DNA of 64,000 bases from Paenibacillus marchantiae (lineage in GTDB: Bacteria > Bacillota > Bacilli > Paenibacillales > Paenibacillaceae), in assembly GCF_028771845.1 (NCBI RefSeq), contig NZ_CP118270.1:5084001-5148000 (forward strand). The letters run 5' to 3'. The position numbers and the translations under genes were made by a program. Shown one piece after another: positions 35,302 to 44,016 of the stretch (the stretch's first letter is position 1; each line of letters starts with the position of its first letter). Under the pieces are notes generated by a model. That model did no database searches and had not been told where the DNA came from. It saw only the letters and a program-made list of their open reading frames with translations.

Positions 35302-36464
35302 TTCGCGGCAACGTCGCTCTGCCAGCGTTTGTTAATTTCCGTGCCCAGATCCCCGATGTTGAACGTACGGAAGCCTTCGGCCACACCGTCGAACTTATTC
35401 TGCATTTCCTGTGACATATTGGAGAGCTCAATGCCCGGGAAGCCATTCATTTTGTCAACGATCACTTCCTGCGCTTCAGGGGACAGAACAAAGTTCAGGA
35501 ACTCATTGATCGCTTGCTTCTTGTCCGACTCCTGGTTGACCATCAGGTACGTTGGTCCGCCGTTGAAGCCTGGCGTGATCTGCTGCATCTTAATTGTATC
35601 CGGCAACAAACCTTCGTTCAGCTGCTGCAACACCATGTCGGACCAGGCCGGAATTAAGGACACTTCGCCATTCATCAACAGATCCAGCGTGCCCTGGTTT
35701 TTCTTCGGATAGATGCCCTGCCCATAGACATACGGTCCGATTTCTTTGAGCGTGTCAAAACCGCCATCCCACTTCTCCATGATCGCCGGATCGGAGTTGT
35801 GGATGTCCTCTTCCGGCAGGTCCTTGTAGACAATCGTCTGCACGAACGAGCTGCCGGAACCACCCGTTGACGGGTCATTGTAGGCGAACTGCTCGGGATT
35901 GGCTTTGATCCACTGCAACAGCTCGTCCAGCGTAGTTGGTGGATTGGAGATTTTGCTGCTGTCATAGGCTAGAACCACGGCGGACGAACGATACGGAACA
36001 GCGAAGTTGTCCACATCCTTCATCGTGTCTGTGTTGACTTTGCTCAGGTTAGGAATGTCCTTCTCGTTCAGTTGCTCCCAAATACCATCCTTTGTGCCCT
36101 GAGCAACGGAGGTGATTCCGTCCTCGTAGAGGTCAATGTCTCCTGAGCCCTTACCGGCTTTCTTGGCGGCCACGATCCGGTCGTAGGTCGGCTCAGCACC
36201 AGTACCGGACGGGATATAGACCAGATTCACGTCGATATCCGGATGCTGTTTCTCAAACATTGGCTCCAGCGAATCCCACAGATCCTTGACGTTCTGAGAG
36301 CCCGTAAAGTAGAAGTTAAATTTCACCTGATCGCTTGATGCAGCAGCGCTCCCCTCGGTGGTGGTTGTACTTTTTATCTCACTTCCGTTTCCACACCCGG
36401 CCAGCAATGACATTGATAATCCCACAACACTCAACAATGATAAAAATGGCTTTTTCATACGCAT
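35298..36464 (-). CDS. Extracellular solute-binding lipoprotein (PotD/FbpA/UgpB-like)
   Basis: A binding lipoprotein of 388 residues from the ATG at 36464, which lies nine bases after GGAGG; an ATG nine bases earlier is directly against the Shine-Dalgarno and less likely. The lipobox is LLAGC near residue 23. The mature domain begins KFNFYFTGSQNVKDLWDSLE and has the two-lobed SBP_bac_6/8 pattern, with AVPYRSSAVVLAYDSSKI and a C-terminal lobe region with NGFPGIELSNM. It captures the substrate of this operon's importer, probably an organic phosphodiester or related compound, judged from the enzymes co-encoded. Confidence 0.93.
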   Translation of the reverse strand: MRMKKPFLSLLSVVGLSMSLLAGCGNGSEIKSTTTTEGSAAASSDQVKFNFYFTGSQNVKDLWDSLEPMFEKQHPDIDVNLVYIPSGTGAEPTYDRIVAAKKAGKGSGDIDLYEDGITSVAQGTKDGIWEQLNEKDIPNLSKVNTDTMKDVDNFAVPYRSSAVVLAYDSSKISNPPTTLDELLQWIKANPEQFAYNDPSTGGSGSSFVQTIVYKDLPEEDIHNSDPAIMEKWDGGFDTLKEIGPYVYGQGIYPKKNQGTLDLLMNGEVSLIPAWSDMVLQQLNEGLLPDTIKMQQITPGFNGGPTYLMVNQESDKKQAINEFLNFVLSPEAQEVIVDKMNGFPGIELSNMSQEMQNKFDGVAEGFRTFNIGDLGTEINKRWQSDVAAK

Positions 36465-36478
36465 ATGATTCATCCTCC

Positions 36479-37519
36479 TCAGTTCGATTCATCGACCGGG
36501 AATCCGGTCATTTTCGAGATCGAGACGCTGACGTCTTTTCCTACCTGCAGTTGTTCAACGGATTCCTTGTTCAGAAAAGCACGTATAATGCCGAATTCCA
36601 CCAGTTCCACGGTAACTTCGGCGTAATGTCCAAGAATCATGACCTGCTTGACCTTGCCCGACAAAGTACCTTCTCCCATCGTAGTACTGCTCACCTGTAC
36701 GTCTTCTGGTCGGACCGCAGCCGTCACCTGTCCACTTAACCCCTTCTCGTTTGGCAGGCGAAGATGTCCAATCCGGATGCTCTCCCCTTCCGCCACCCCC
36801 TTAAGGAAATTCATTTTGCCGATAAAACCGGCGACATATAATGAAGCGGGCTCATCGTAAATCTGCTGAGGATGAGCAATTTGCTCGATGCGCCCGTGAT
36901 TCATGACGATAATGCGGTCGGACAACGACAGTGCTTCTTCCTGATCATGCGTGACAAAGACCATCGTGAGTCCGGTCTTCATTTGGATCTCACGCAGCTC
37001 CTCGCGCATTTCGTGCCGCAGCTTGGCGTCCAGCGCCGAGAAAGGCTCGTCCAATAGCAGTACCGCCGGATTCAGCAGCAGAGACCGAGCCAGCGCAACC
37101 CGCTGCTGCTGTCCACCCGAAAGCTCGGCCGGATATTTCTTCTCGAACCCCGACAGTCGGACCAGCTTGAGCGCATCCTCGACCGCTGTGCGGATCTCTT
37201 CCTTCGGCATTTTGCGGATCTTCAGGCCGAAGGCCAGATTGTCGTATACCGACATATGCGACCATAAGTTATAGCTCTGGAACACCATCGAGGTCGGCCG
37301 TTTCTCCGGTGGCAGTTGAATGACACTTTTGCCCTCGATCAGGATGTCACCGGAGTCCGGTTCGAGAAACCCGCCGATGCTCCGTAATACGGTAGTTTTC
37401 CCGCATCCGGAGGGACCAAGAAGGGTGACCAGCTCGCCTTTTTCAATATCGATGTTGATGCCGCTGACCCCGTCACCCGTTTTGTAGCGTTTGGCTAACT
37501 CTCGTACAGACAACTGCAT
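36479..37519 (-). CDS. ABC transporter ATP-binding protein (PotA/FbpC/UgpC type)
   Basis: A 346-residue cytosolic ATPase that drives this importer. The Walker A is GPSGCGKTT near residue 36, the Q-loop is VFQSYNLWSHM, the signature is LSGGQQQR near residue 134, and Walker B LLLDEPFSALD with the H-loop in FVTHDQEEAL follow. After residue 240 there is a TOBE domain (VAEGESIRIGHLRLP, AVRPEDVQVSS). GGGGAGG before the ATG fits. Unlike the two sugar importers elsewhere in the window, this operon carries its own ATPase. Confidence 0.96.
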   Translation of the reverse strand: MQLSVRELAKRYKTGDGVSGINIDIEKGELVTLLGPSGCGKTTVLRSIGGFLEPDSGDILIEGKSVIQLPPEKRPTSMVFQSYNLWSHMSVYDNLAFGLKIRKMPKEEIRTAVEDALKLVRLSGFEKKYPAELSGGQQQRVALARSLLLNPAVLLLDEPFSALDAKLRHEMREELREIQMKTGLTMVFVTHDQEEALSLSDRIIVMNHGRIEQIAHPQQIYDEPASLYVAGFIGKMNFLKGVAEGESIRIGHLRLPNEKGLSGQVTAAVRPEDVQVSSTTMGEGTLSGKVKQVMILGHYAEVTVELVEFGIIRAFLNKESVEQLQVGKDVSVSISKMTGFPVDESN

Positions 37520-37560
37520 ACTTCTGCCTCCCCTTGCTTCGGTATATCGACCGAAATATT

Positions 37561-38385
37561 TTATTTCATTTGAAAACCACTCGCCAGCACGTCCGCGCTC
37601 ACCAGCCGCTGAGCTGCCACTAGCAAAATAATAGTAGGCAGCGTCAGGATGATCGAGAATACGGCTCCGGCGCTGCTCGGAAAGTCGGAAATAATGGAGT
37701 ACATGACGATTGGCATTGTTTTGTAATCGGGAATACCAACCAGGAACGTGCCCTGCGCTTCGTCGAGCGAATTGAGGAACGTGAAGATCGAAGCGACCAT
37801 GATGCCGGGCATCGCCATTGGCAGGGTGATGCTGCGGAACACTTTGAACGGGCTTGCCCCAACGTCCCGCGCCGATTCTTCCTGCGCCCGGTGCACGTTG
37901 CGAAAGGCGGAGGTCGGAATCCAGGTCATGAACATCAACACATTAATCATATGGATCAGCACAACGCCGAGCAGCGTGTTCATGAGTCCAATCCGGTAGA
38001 AAAGAACCGCGATGGAGACGTACAACCCCATTTTCGGAAAAGCATGCGTCAGCAGGAACGAGAACAAGAACATCCGCTTCAGCGGAAACTGGAGTCTTGC
38101 GAAGGCATACGCTGCTGGGATGCAGACGACGATGGACAGCAGGGTCACCAGAGTAGCAATGAGGAACGACAGTGAGATCGACGAGACAATATCGTCCTTC
38201 GCCAGTACGAACTCCCACCATTTGAAGCCCCATACCTGGGGCAGAATATCCGGATAATTCCACTTTTCACTAAAGGCAAGCACTAGCAGGTTGACCAGCG
38301 GACCTGCGAAAAAAATGGCGAACACGGTCAGCAACACAAATTCGATTATTCTTCTCGGACCTACGTGTTTCCAGTACCAGGACAT
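37561..38385 (-). CDS. ABC transporter permease, PotC/FbpB-like
   Basis: The second permease, 274 residues, with six spans. The first has FVLLTVFAIFFAGPLVNLLV, and the EAA-like loop near residue 185 is EESARDVGASPFKVFRSITLP. Its ATG, preceded by GGAGG, overlaps the end of the LacI gene by 25 bases. With the permease at 34462-35301 it forms the heterodimeric channel of the importer. The type (Fe3+/polyamine/2-aminoethylphosphonate/glycerol-phosphate) cannot be settled from the permease alone. Confidence 0.93.
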   Translation of the reverse strand: MSWYWKHVGPRRIIEFVLLTVFAIFFAGPLVNLLVLAFSEKWNYPDILPQVWGFKWWEFVLAKDDIVSSISLSFLIATLVTLLSIVVCIPAAYAFARLQFPLKRMFLFSFLLTHAFPKMGLYVSIAVLFYRIGLMNTLLGVVLIHMINVLMFMTWIPTSAFRNVHRAQEESARDVGASPFKVFRSITLPMAMPGIMVASIFTFLNSLDEAQGTFLVGIPDYKTMPIVMYSIISDFPSSAGAVFSIILTLPTIILLVAAQRLVSADVLASGFQMK

Positions 38386-39425
38386 GTTCCGTCCTCCCTT
38401 CCATTCGTCGATTGACGAACAATCACTTCGCTTTCGTATTCAATCAGGCGCGGCACGCTCCCCTCGCCGCTAATCAGGCGATCCAGAATCGATACCGCGT
38501 CTCGGCCAATACCAGATGCATCCACGCTGACGGTAGTCAGTGATGGGTGGTACATTCCGGCCACTTCGGTATTGTCGTAGCCCATAACGGATACTTCCTC
38601 CGGAACGCGGACTCCGCGCTCCAGAAGCACCTTCATCGCACCCAGTGCAAGCATGTCATTTGTACTGAACAGAGCGCTGTATCGTCCATCCCGGAATGCC
38701 ACATAATGCTCCTCCATCAACTTCCGACCGGAATCGAAGCTCGATTCCGATGACTCGACAACGGTAAATCCGTCCTGTTCAGAACTAACGCCGAGGGACT
38801 CCAGCCGTTTTCGGAAGCCCTCCAATCGCAGCGAGTGGCTCCGATGCTCGCCCGGTCCAGCGATGATAAAGAATTTGCGGTGTCCGCAGTCATATAAATG
38901 CTGTGCCGCCCGTTCTCCACCGGCTTCATCGTTGCTCACGAGATGCACGACGTCCGGATCTTCCGTCGATCCATTCACCATCAGATAAGGGATATTGAAG
39001 TTTTTGACGTAATCGATGACGTTCTTCTGCAGCCGGCTGACCAGGATGAGTCCATCCACCCGCTGTTCCAGCATATAATCGGTGGAGCGCAGCGACATTT
39101 CCCTATCGGTCTTCAGAAAAATTGAGTAGCCCATCTCTTCAGCGGACATCAGTATCTCGTCAATGATTCTGCCATACAGCGTGTGGGACACGATCGGCAG
39201 CCTGTCACGGAAAACGATGACTCCGATGTTGTACGTGCGCTTGGCGACCATCGCCCGGGCGACGGCGCTCGGCTTGTAGCGAAGCTGCTCGACCGCCTTG
39301 AGAACGCGATCCCGGACTTCAGGACTCGCATATCCGTTTCCGGAGATAACCCGAGAAGCAGTCGATTTCGATACACCAGCCAGTTGGGCCAGCTCCCGCA
39401 AACTATGATTCAGCTTATTGTCCAA
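38361..39425 (-). CDS. LacI-family transcriptional regulator
   Basis: A 354-residue repressor. Residues 7-55 form the LacI HTH and hinge (LRELAQLAGVSKSTASRVIS, then NGYASPEVRDRVLKAVEQL). Residues 60-340 form the periplasmic-binding-like effector domain (NIGVIVFRDRLPIVSHTLYG; VSVMGYDNTEVAGMYHPSLT). The start is a TTG at 39425 with GGAG eight bases upstream. It overlaps the phosphodiesterase gene by 11 bases and is unusual in lying in the middle of the operon it presumably controls. A LacI-like operator with central CG lies in front of the first operon gene (41744-41757). Confidence 0.93.
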   Translation of the reverse strand: MDNKLNHSLRELAQLAGVSKSTASRVISGNGYASPEVRDRVLKAVEQLRYKPSAVARAMVAKRTYNIGVIVFRDRLPIVSHTLYGRIIDEILMSAEEMGYSIFLKTDREMSLRSTDYMLEQRVDGLILVSRLQKNVIDYVKNFNIPYLMVNGSTEDPDVVHLVSNDEAGGERAAQHLYDCGHRKFFIIAGPGEHRSHSLRLEGFRKRLESLGVSSEQDGFTVVESSESSFDSGRKLMEEHYVAFRDGRYSALFSTNDMLALGAMKVLLERGVRVPEEVSVMGYDNTEVAGMYHPSLTTVSVDASGIGRDAVSILDRLISGEGSVPRLIEYESEVIVRQSTNGREDGTCPGTGNT

Positions 39426-40161
39426 TCCCTATTCTCCTTGCAAAATCCGTCTCTTCCCGGACGGCAATTAGCTTCGCCGGATCACGGGTTGTTATCGAGT
39501 CGACGCCCAACTGTGCAAGTCGCCGCATATCGTCCGCCTCTGAAACCGTCCAGACGTAGATAGCCAGACCGCTCCGCTGCACAGCTTCCATAAGTTCTGG
39601 CTGAACGACCTGATACGGCACGTTTATCCCAAAGCAGCCGGCTTCGCGAGCATCTGCACACGCCTGGAACACTGCCTCGTCGTAGCTCAGACTGCCGAAG
39701 CTTTGCTTGTTCACATTAAGAAGCCTGCGTATGCTTGGAGCGTAACGACTAGCTTTAACCGCTGACCCGTAATCGCAGCCACTGAGAAACACCATCTCCA
39801 CCATACCCATCCGATTCACCAGAGCTGAGACCGGCTCCAGAGCGCTGTCTGTTTTGATATCAAGGTTCATCATTTTACCGGCTGCGCGTATCTGCTCAAG
39901 CACATCCTGAAGCGTTGGAATAAGCGATAGTCTAGCGGTGTTCAACTCCTTCAGTGTCATTTCTGCAAGACTGCCGCAGCTTCCATCTGCCAAAGTGATA
40001 TTGTCATCGTGGGCAAGCACCGGCACATTGTCCCGAGTCGAACGGATATCGTCTTCGTAAATATCTACGCCAAGTGTTAGGGCTGCCTGAAGTGACTCGA
40101 AAGAATGATCGGGATGGCCCATACAGCCAGTATGGGCTGTGATCAGCGGGAATTTGTTCAT
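39415..40161 (-). CDS. Glycerophosphodiester phosphodiesterase-like TIM-barrel protein, variant active site
   Basis: A 248-residue GDPD-fold protein that would cleave a glycerophosphodiester or related compound in the cytosol. It has the first His (TAHTGCMGHPDHSFESL near residue 10), the metal-site EDD in VDIYEDDIRSTRDNVPVLAHDD near 40-58, the LDIKTD strand and the late YVWTVSEADDMRRL. But the usual HRG becomes HTG and PENT becomes PDHS, so the substrate-contacting Arg is absent. GGAGG nine bases before the ATG at 40161 fixes the start; a longer reading has no Shine-Dalgarno. It overlaps the PHP gene by four bases. Confidence 0.88.
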   Translation of the reverse strand: MNKFPLITAHTGCMGHPDHSFESLQAALTLGVDIYEDDIRSTRDNVPVLAHDDNITLADGSCGSLAEMTLKELNTARLSLIPTLQDVLEQIRAAGKMMNLDIKTDSALEPVSALVNRMGMVEMVFLSGCDYGSAVKASRYAPSIRRLLNVNKQSFGSLSYDEAVFQACADAREAGCFGINVPYQVVQPELMEAVQRSGLAIYVWTVSEADDMRRLAQLGVDSITTRDPAKLIAVREETDFARRIGIGQ

Positions 40162-41234
40162 CGCGGGTATCCTCCTTCTTCGAAATAGATCGCGTTGGTA
40201 AAGGCGATCAGTACATCGACTCCTCGTACGGTTCCCCACAGCTCAGCGCGAATCCACCTGCGGGGGATATCTGGAGTGGAATCCCTCAGTTGGGCTTCAA
40301 ATTGCATCATCTGTTCGTCCGATGAAGACGGAACTTCAAGATTAAGCTCCTCGCCCAGATTGGAACATAGCTTCAATCTGCAGACCTGCTTCTGTAGCGA
40401 CCAGAGTCCGGTGCGTACCGAGAAGTCCAGCGTCAAGTTCGCCCGGACCGGATCCTCTGCAGCTTCCCGTCTCTCGACTACCGTTGGAACGGTAGAGCCG
40501 ATTGCATACAATGCATCTCCAGCTTCCAGCGTCAAGGTCAGCAGAGGACCTATCGTTACCGACGCGCGCCCTTCCCGCAGCGCTTGGATAAGCGTTTCTT
40601 CATGGAGCGAAAGGGCTGTCGAGCCTCCGTTCCCCGCCACTGCGTCGTCCTCAATCCCGAGATAAGTAACTGAGATCGGATCGTCTGTCTCGCCCTGCGC
40701 ATGCCAGTCCCTGCCTGAAGTGGCTGAAATCCGATATCCTTCGTTCAGCTTGTGAGTCCACAGATCAAAAGCTCGCCGATTGTTCGTCTGAATGGAAGGG
40801 AACGTGCCGGACCAGACTTCGATGTAATCGACAGCGGACCAGTTCCCAATCTCGTATTCCCAGAAGCAACCGGTACAGGCAGGACTGCCGATTCGGAAGG
40901 GATGAGCAAGCCCGGCGATTCCACCGAGTCGATGCACGTTCTCGATCCCCGCATCAATTCCATCCCGATTCGCTTGACGCCAGTCGGCAAAAGCGCTAAG
41001 TCCTATCGTCACCATATGACCGTAAAAAGTTGTCCACTCCATACCGGGAATGATTCGTAGTCCGTATTTCCGCTCGATTTCTGCTTTGCCGCTCAAGCCG
41101 GACATCGTGTTGTGATCGGTCAGCGCGATGGCGTCGAAGCCCAGATTGGCTGCTCCCGCTGCCAGTTCTCCCAGCGTCTGACTGCCATCGCTGTGCAGCG
41201 TATGTGTATGCAGTTCACAGGCGAACCACTTCAT
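40158..41234 (-). CDS. CehA/McbA-family PHP-domain metallohydrolase
   Basis: A 358-residue metal-dependent phosphoesterase-fold enzyme. PHP motifs: ELHTHTLHSDGS near residue 6 and ALTDHNTMSG near 33 supply His/Asp ligands; GMEWTTFYGHMVTIG near 60, LAHPFRIGS near 100 and TSGRDWHAQG near 160 complete the metal centre. The last 140 residues form a beta-rich extension. GAGGAGG before the ATG at 41234 fixes the start. Its ATGA overlaps the stop of the first operon gene. Known relatives hydrolyse carbaryl (CehA/McbA) or phosphoesters; here, beside a GDPD, a phosphodiester or phosphomonoester is the likelier substrate. Confidence 0.9.
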   Translation of the reverse strand: MKWFACELHTHTLHSDGSQTLGELAAGAANLGFDAIALTDHNTMSGLSGKAEIERKYGLRIIPGMEWTTFYGHMVTIGLSAFADWRQANRDGIDAGIENVHRLGGIAGLAHPFRIGSPACTGCFWEYEIGNWSAVDYIEVWSGTFPSIQTNNRRAFDLWTHKLNEGYRISATSGRDWHAQGETDDPISVTYLGIEDDAVAGNGGSTALSLHEETLIQALREGRASVTIGPLLTLTLEAGDALYAIGSTVPTVVERREAAEDPVRANLTLDFSVRTGLWSLQKQVCRLKLCSNLGEELNLEVPSSSDEQMMQFEAQLRDSTPDIPRRWIRAELWGTVRGVDVLIAFTNAIYFEEGGYPR

Positions 41235-41677
41235 ATCGAGTCCTCCTCTGTCGTCCAGACTTCCAGCCGATAAGTGCACGTATCGGTCACGATGCAATGC
41301 AGGCTTAATGTGACGCTCCAGGGCCCCGGAACCAGCTCGCCCGCCATAAGGCCGGGAGAAGCTTCTCGATCCGATACGTATAGATCCTGCACCTCGTCTT
41401 GGCGGTGGCACGCCCCTCGGTATCCGCGAGCATCGTCCAGCGAGAGTGTGATCAGATTTTTCAGAGGGAGATGCCGATCAGCATTGGCAATCGCGTATTC
41501 CCGATGTTCCGGCAAAATGTATAGATCGTAACTTTCCTTGAGCAGCCGTAGCGTCTTCGGCGTATATTGTAATCGCAGGTTCAGCTTCACGCAGCCCTCT
41601 TCCAACTCAAAAGGAATGCGGATATGTGTTTTGGAATCCTTCGGAGATGCGTATCCTTGTAGATCCAGCAGCTTCAT
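41231..41677 (-). CDS. Beta-rich protein of unknown function, first gene of the PHP/GDPD operon
   Basis: I do not recognise a named family. The 148-residue protein is rich in alternating hydrophobic strands (GCVKLNLRLQYTPKTLRLL, WSVTLSLHCIVTDTCTYRLE) with no signal peptide. It looks like a beta-sandwich of the kind that is fused N-terminally to PHP hydrolases in other genomes, here as a separate subunit. AAAGGTGG before the ATG supports the start. Its stop overlaps the PHP gene by four bases, so stoichiometric co-production is likely. It is probably a structural or sugar-binding partner of the hydrolase. Confidence 0.75.
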   Translation of the reverse strand: MKLLDLQGYASPKDSKTHIRIPFELEEGCVKLNLRLQYTPKTLRLLKESYDLYILPEHREYAIANADRHLPLKNLITLSLDDARGYRGACHRQDEVQDLYVSDREASPGLMAGELVPGPWSVTLSLHCIVTDTCTYRLEVWTTEEDSI

Positions 41678-41743
41678 TGCGCCGCACCACCTTTCATTAA
41701 TTCGTTATCTTCATGACTTACGTTATGCACGTTTTGCTGAATG

Positions 41744-41757
41744 TGGGACCGTTCCCA
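41744..41757. promoter_or_regulatory. Putative LacI-family operator
   Basis: TGGGACCGTTCCCA is a 14-base pseudopalindrome with central CG and one mismatched pair, the shape of LacI-family operators. It lies 67 bases upstream of the first operon gene, directly after AT-rich sequence that could serve as the minus-strand -10 (TATTAG). The operon's own LacI protein is the likely ligand. Confidence 0.55.
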
Positions 41758-41826
41758 TATCTAATACTTATGTTACGGGTTAAAAATCAGGTCCATATCT
41801 GCATCGTGTTAATATTCTGTAAATGC

Positions 41827-41865
41827 AAAAAAGACCGAACTTCTATTAAAAGAAGACCGGTCTTT
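41827..41865 (-). terminator. Terminator after the amine oxidase gene
   Basis: AAAGACCG and CGGTCTTT flank an inner CTTCT/AGAAG stem. The minus strand ends in six T. Confidence 0.8.
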
Positions 41866-41939
41866 GTATTTTTTTATCGCTAGATTGTTTTCACACTGCA
41901 TACAAGTGGCAGCACATAAATTTTCTCCTGAATGGATTC

Positions 41940-43064
41940 TTAAAATCGATTGATTGAAAATGGAGAAATGTTATGTTCCGTTTTCCCTGATATAATCAAA
42001 TCACTTAAAATCTGTCCAACTACACTACTAAATTTAAAGCCATGTCCTGAGAAACCTGATGCAATGGCAACGTTAGGATAGTTAGGATGTGTATCGATAA
42101 TAAAATCTTCATCAGGAGTCATTGTATACATACACGTTTTACCGAACTTCAATTCTTGTGCTGAGGGCATATAGTGTTGCAAAAATTGTTTTAAATCTGT
42201 CGTGTCTTCCTCTAGTTCACCAAATTCCAGGATGGCTTCATCTGGATTGATTTTATCTCCTCCATCATGTCGGCCTAATTTTAATCCGGAACCATCAATG
42301 CTTGGGAAACCATAATAATGTCCGTGAGATGTTTCAAACGAAAAGGCTGGGAACTCCTTATGATTATATAAATCATCTTTAGTATCAAACCAGGCAAATG
42401 TTTTTCTTATAGGATTAAGAGGAAGATTTAGATCCAACATGGAAAGGAGACTTCCTGACCAGGCCCCTGCTGAAACTACTAACGCATTAGCACTAAAAGT
42501 ATGATCTTCGGTCTTGATGGTAACTCTTTTATCATGAACCATAATTTCTTTTACTTTACTATTGGTTATGATGGTAGCTCCGTTTTGCTCTGCGAGTTCT
42601 CGATATGCTTCAATGCATTCCTCACATTTCAACACTCCTGAGGTTGGTTCGTAGCAACCAATGTAATTGTTCGGTAAATTGATGCCTGGCCAGCGCTTAT
42701 TTACTTCATTAGAATCTAAAATCTCAAGTGGTAATGAATAGGTTTTTGAGCTTGAAATGATATTTTGGATAAAATCTGTTTTCTCGTAACCCACGTTTAT
42801 AACCCCAGTAGGGAGAAATAATTGTTTTCCCGACACTTTCTCTAAGTCATTCCATAATTCTTGAGCCTTGAGTGCCAACGGAACATAATTTTCACCTTCA
42901 CCATACGCGTGCCGAATGATTCTTGTCTCTCCGTGATGACTGCCTTTGTTATGGGGCGGGTTAAAGGAATCTATTAATAGTGTACTTTTCCCACTCTTGG
43001 ATAAAAAATAACCCGCCGCCATCCCCATTGAACCTGCTCCTATTACAATTACGTCATAATGCAT
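41940..43064 (-). CDS. solA: N-methyl-L-tryptophan oxidase / monomeric sarcosine oxidase family flavoenzyme
   Basis: A 374-residue amine oxidase that demethylates an N-methyl amino acid with release of formaldehyde and H2O2. Dinucleotide fold VIVIGAGSMGMAAGYFLSKS is at the N-terminus. GSHHGETRIIRHAYGEG near residue 43 is the MTOX/MSOX signature. The Cys for covalent FAD is in KFGKTCMYTMTPDEDFIID near residue 308, and the C-terminus has GFSGHGFKFSSVVGQIL. AAGGAGGC before the ATG supports the start. It is transcribed alone and ends at a clear terminator. Whether sarcosine or N-methyltryptophan is preferred cannot be told. Confidence 0.93.
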   Translation of the reverse strand: MHYDVIVIGAGSMGMAAGYFLSKSGKSTLLIDSFNPPHNKGSHHGETRIIRHAYGEGENYVPLALKAQELWNDLEKVSGKQLFLPTGVINVGYEKTDFIQNIISSSKTYSLPLEILDSNEVNKRWPGINLPNNYIGCYEPTSGVLKCEECIEAYRELAEQNGATIITNSKVKEIMVHDKRVTIKTEDHTFSANALVVSAGAWSGSLLSMLDLNLPLNPIRKTFAWFDTKDDLYNHKEFPAFSFETSHGHYYGFPSIDGSGLKLGRHDGGDKINPDEAILEFGELEEDTTDLKQFLQHYMPSAQELKFGKTCMYTMTPDEDFIIDTHPNYPNVAIASGFSGHGFKFSSVVGQILSDLIISGKTEHNISPFSINRF

Positions 43065-43194
43065 TGCAAGTTGCCTCCTTGTAAGAAATCCCCATGTAAC
43101 TTAAGTATTAAGTATGGCTAGTATTCTTCTATATTACTAATGATATTAACACTTAACAATTGCGCTATCCTGGACATGATACCCAAGTCATAAT

Positions 43195-43222
43195 AAAAAA
43201 ACCGCATAACAATGCGGTTTTC
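43195..43222 (-). terminator. Terminator after the second methionine aminopeptidase gene
   Basis: ACCGCAT and ATGCGGT pair around AACA-like loop bases; the minus strand runs into seven T. Confidence 0.8.
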
Positions 43223-43242
43223 TTAGATTCGTAAATTTACTA

Positions 43243-43989
43243 TTACTGAGCCGTTAAAATCAGCGGTCCATCCGAGGTGATTGCGATCGTATGCTCATAT
43301 TGTGCCGACAACTTGCCGTCGGCCGTTCTCGCCGTCCACTGATCGTCGTCGATCGTGATACGGAACGTTCCTTCGTTGATCATCGGTTCAATCGTAAACA
43401 CCATGCCTTCTTTTAATCGAATGCCTTTGCCGGCTACGCCGATATGCTCATAGGTCGGTTCCTCATGCAGGCTCCGCCCAATCCCGTGTGCCAACAGATC
43501 ACGTACCACCGAGTACCCATGCGCTTCCGCATGCTTTTGAATCGCCGACGTTATGTCGCCGAGCCGGCCTCCGGGTATAGCCCGAGCAATTCCCAGATCC
43601 AAGCATTCCTTTGTCACCTTCATTAACTTTTGCACTTCCGGCCGAATATTGCCTACCGCATAGCTCACACACGAATCGCCGAACCATCCCCCGTATTCCA
43701 CGACGATGTCGAGTTTTAGCAAGTCTCCATCCATGATTACCCGTTTCGAAGGAATGCCGTGGGCCACCACATCGTTGATCGAAATGCAGGTTTCGGCGGG
43801 GAAACCATTATAGCCTTTCGTAAACTGCTTGCCACCCAGCTTGGTGATGTGCCTGGCAACAAAATCATTGATTTCTAGTGTGGTGATGCCAGGCTCGATG
43901 AGTTTGGTCACCTCGCGGTAACAGTCCGCAACGATTTGGCTCGCCGGCTTCATTTCTTCAATTTCCCTAGGTGATTTTATAATGATCAT
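43243..43989 (-). CDS. map: Type I methionine aminopeptidase (second copy)
   Basis: A 248-residue aminopeptidase from the ATG at 43989; an in-frame GTG at 44004 would lie directly on the Shine-Dalgarno. Metal ligands are intact: Asp pair in LLKLDIVVEYGGWFGDSCVS, His in AHGIGRSLHEEPT, Glu in EGMVFTIEPMI and Glu in YEHTIAITSDGP. It differs from the copy at 32876 across the whole length and is linked to a TetR-type regulator gene ending 13-28 bases upstream. The coupling suggests a conditionally expressed isozyme; the condition is unknown. Confidence 0.93.
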   Translation of the reverse strand: MIIIKSPREIEEMKPASQIVADCYREVTKLIEPGITTLEINDFVARHITKLGGKQFTKGYNGFPAETCISINDVVAHGIPSKRVIMDGDLLKLDIVVEYGGWFGDSCVSYAVGNIRPEVQKLMKVTKECLDLGIARAIPGGRLGDITSAIQKHAEAHGYSVVRDLLAHGIGRSLHEEPTYEHIGVAGKGIRLKEGMVFTIEPMINEGTFRITIDDDQWTARTADGKLSAQYEHTIAITSDGPLILTAQ

Positions 43990-44016
43990 CTTTTGTATAT
44001 TCACTCCTTAGGCACC

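Noticed and set aside
40158..41411. 59-residue Arg/Gly-rich N-terminal extension of the PHP protein
   Set aside because: It comes from reading antisense-like codons of the upstream gene's end; GAGGAGG and the four-base overlap fix the start at 41234.
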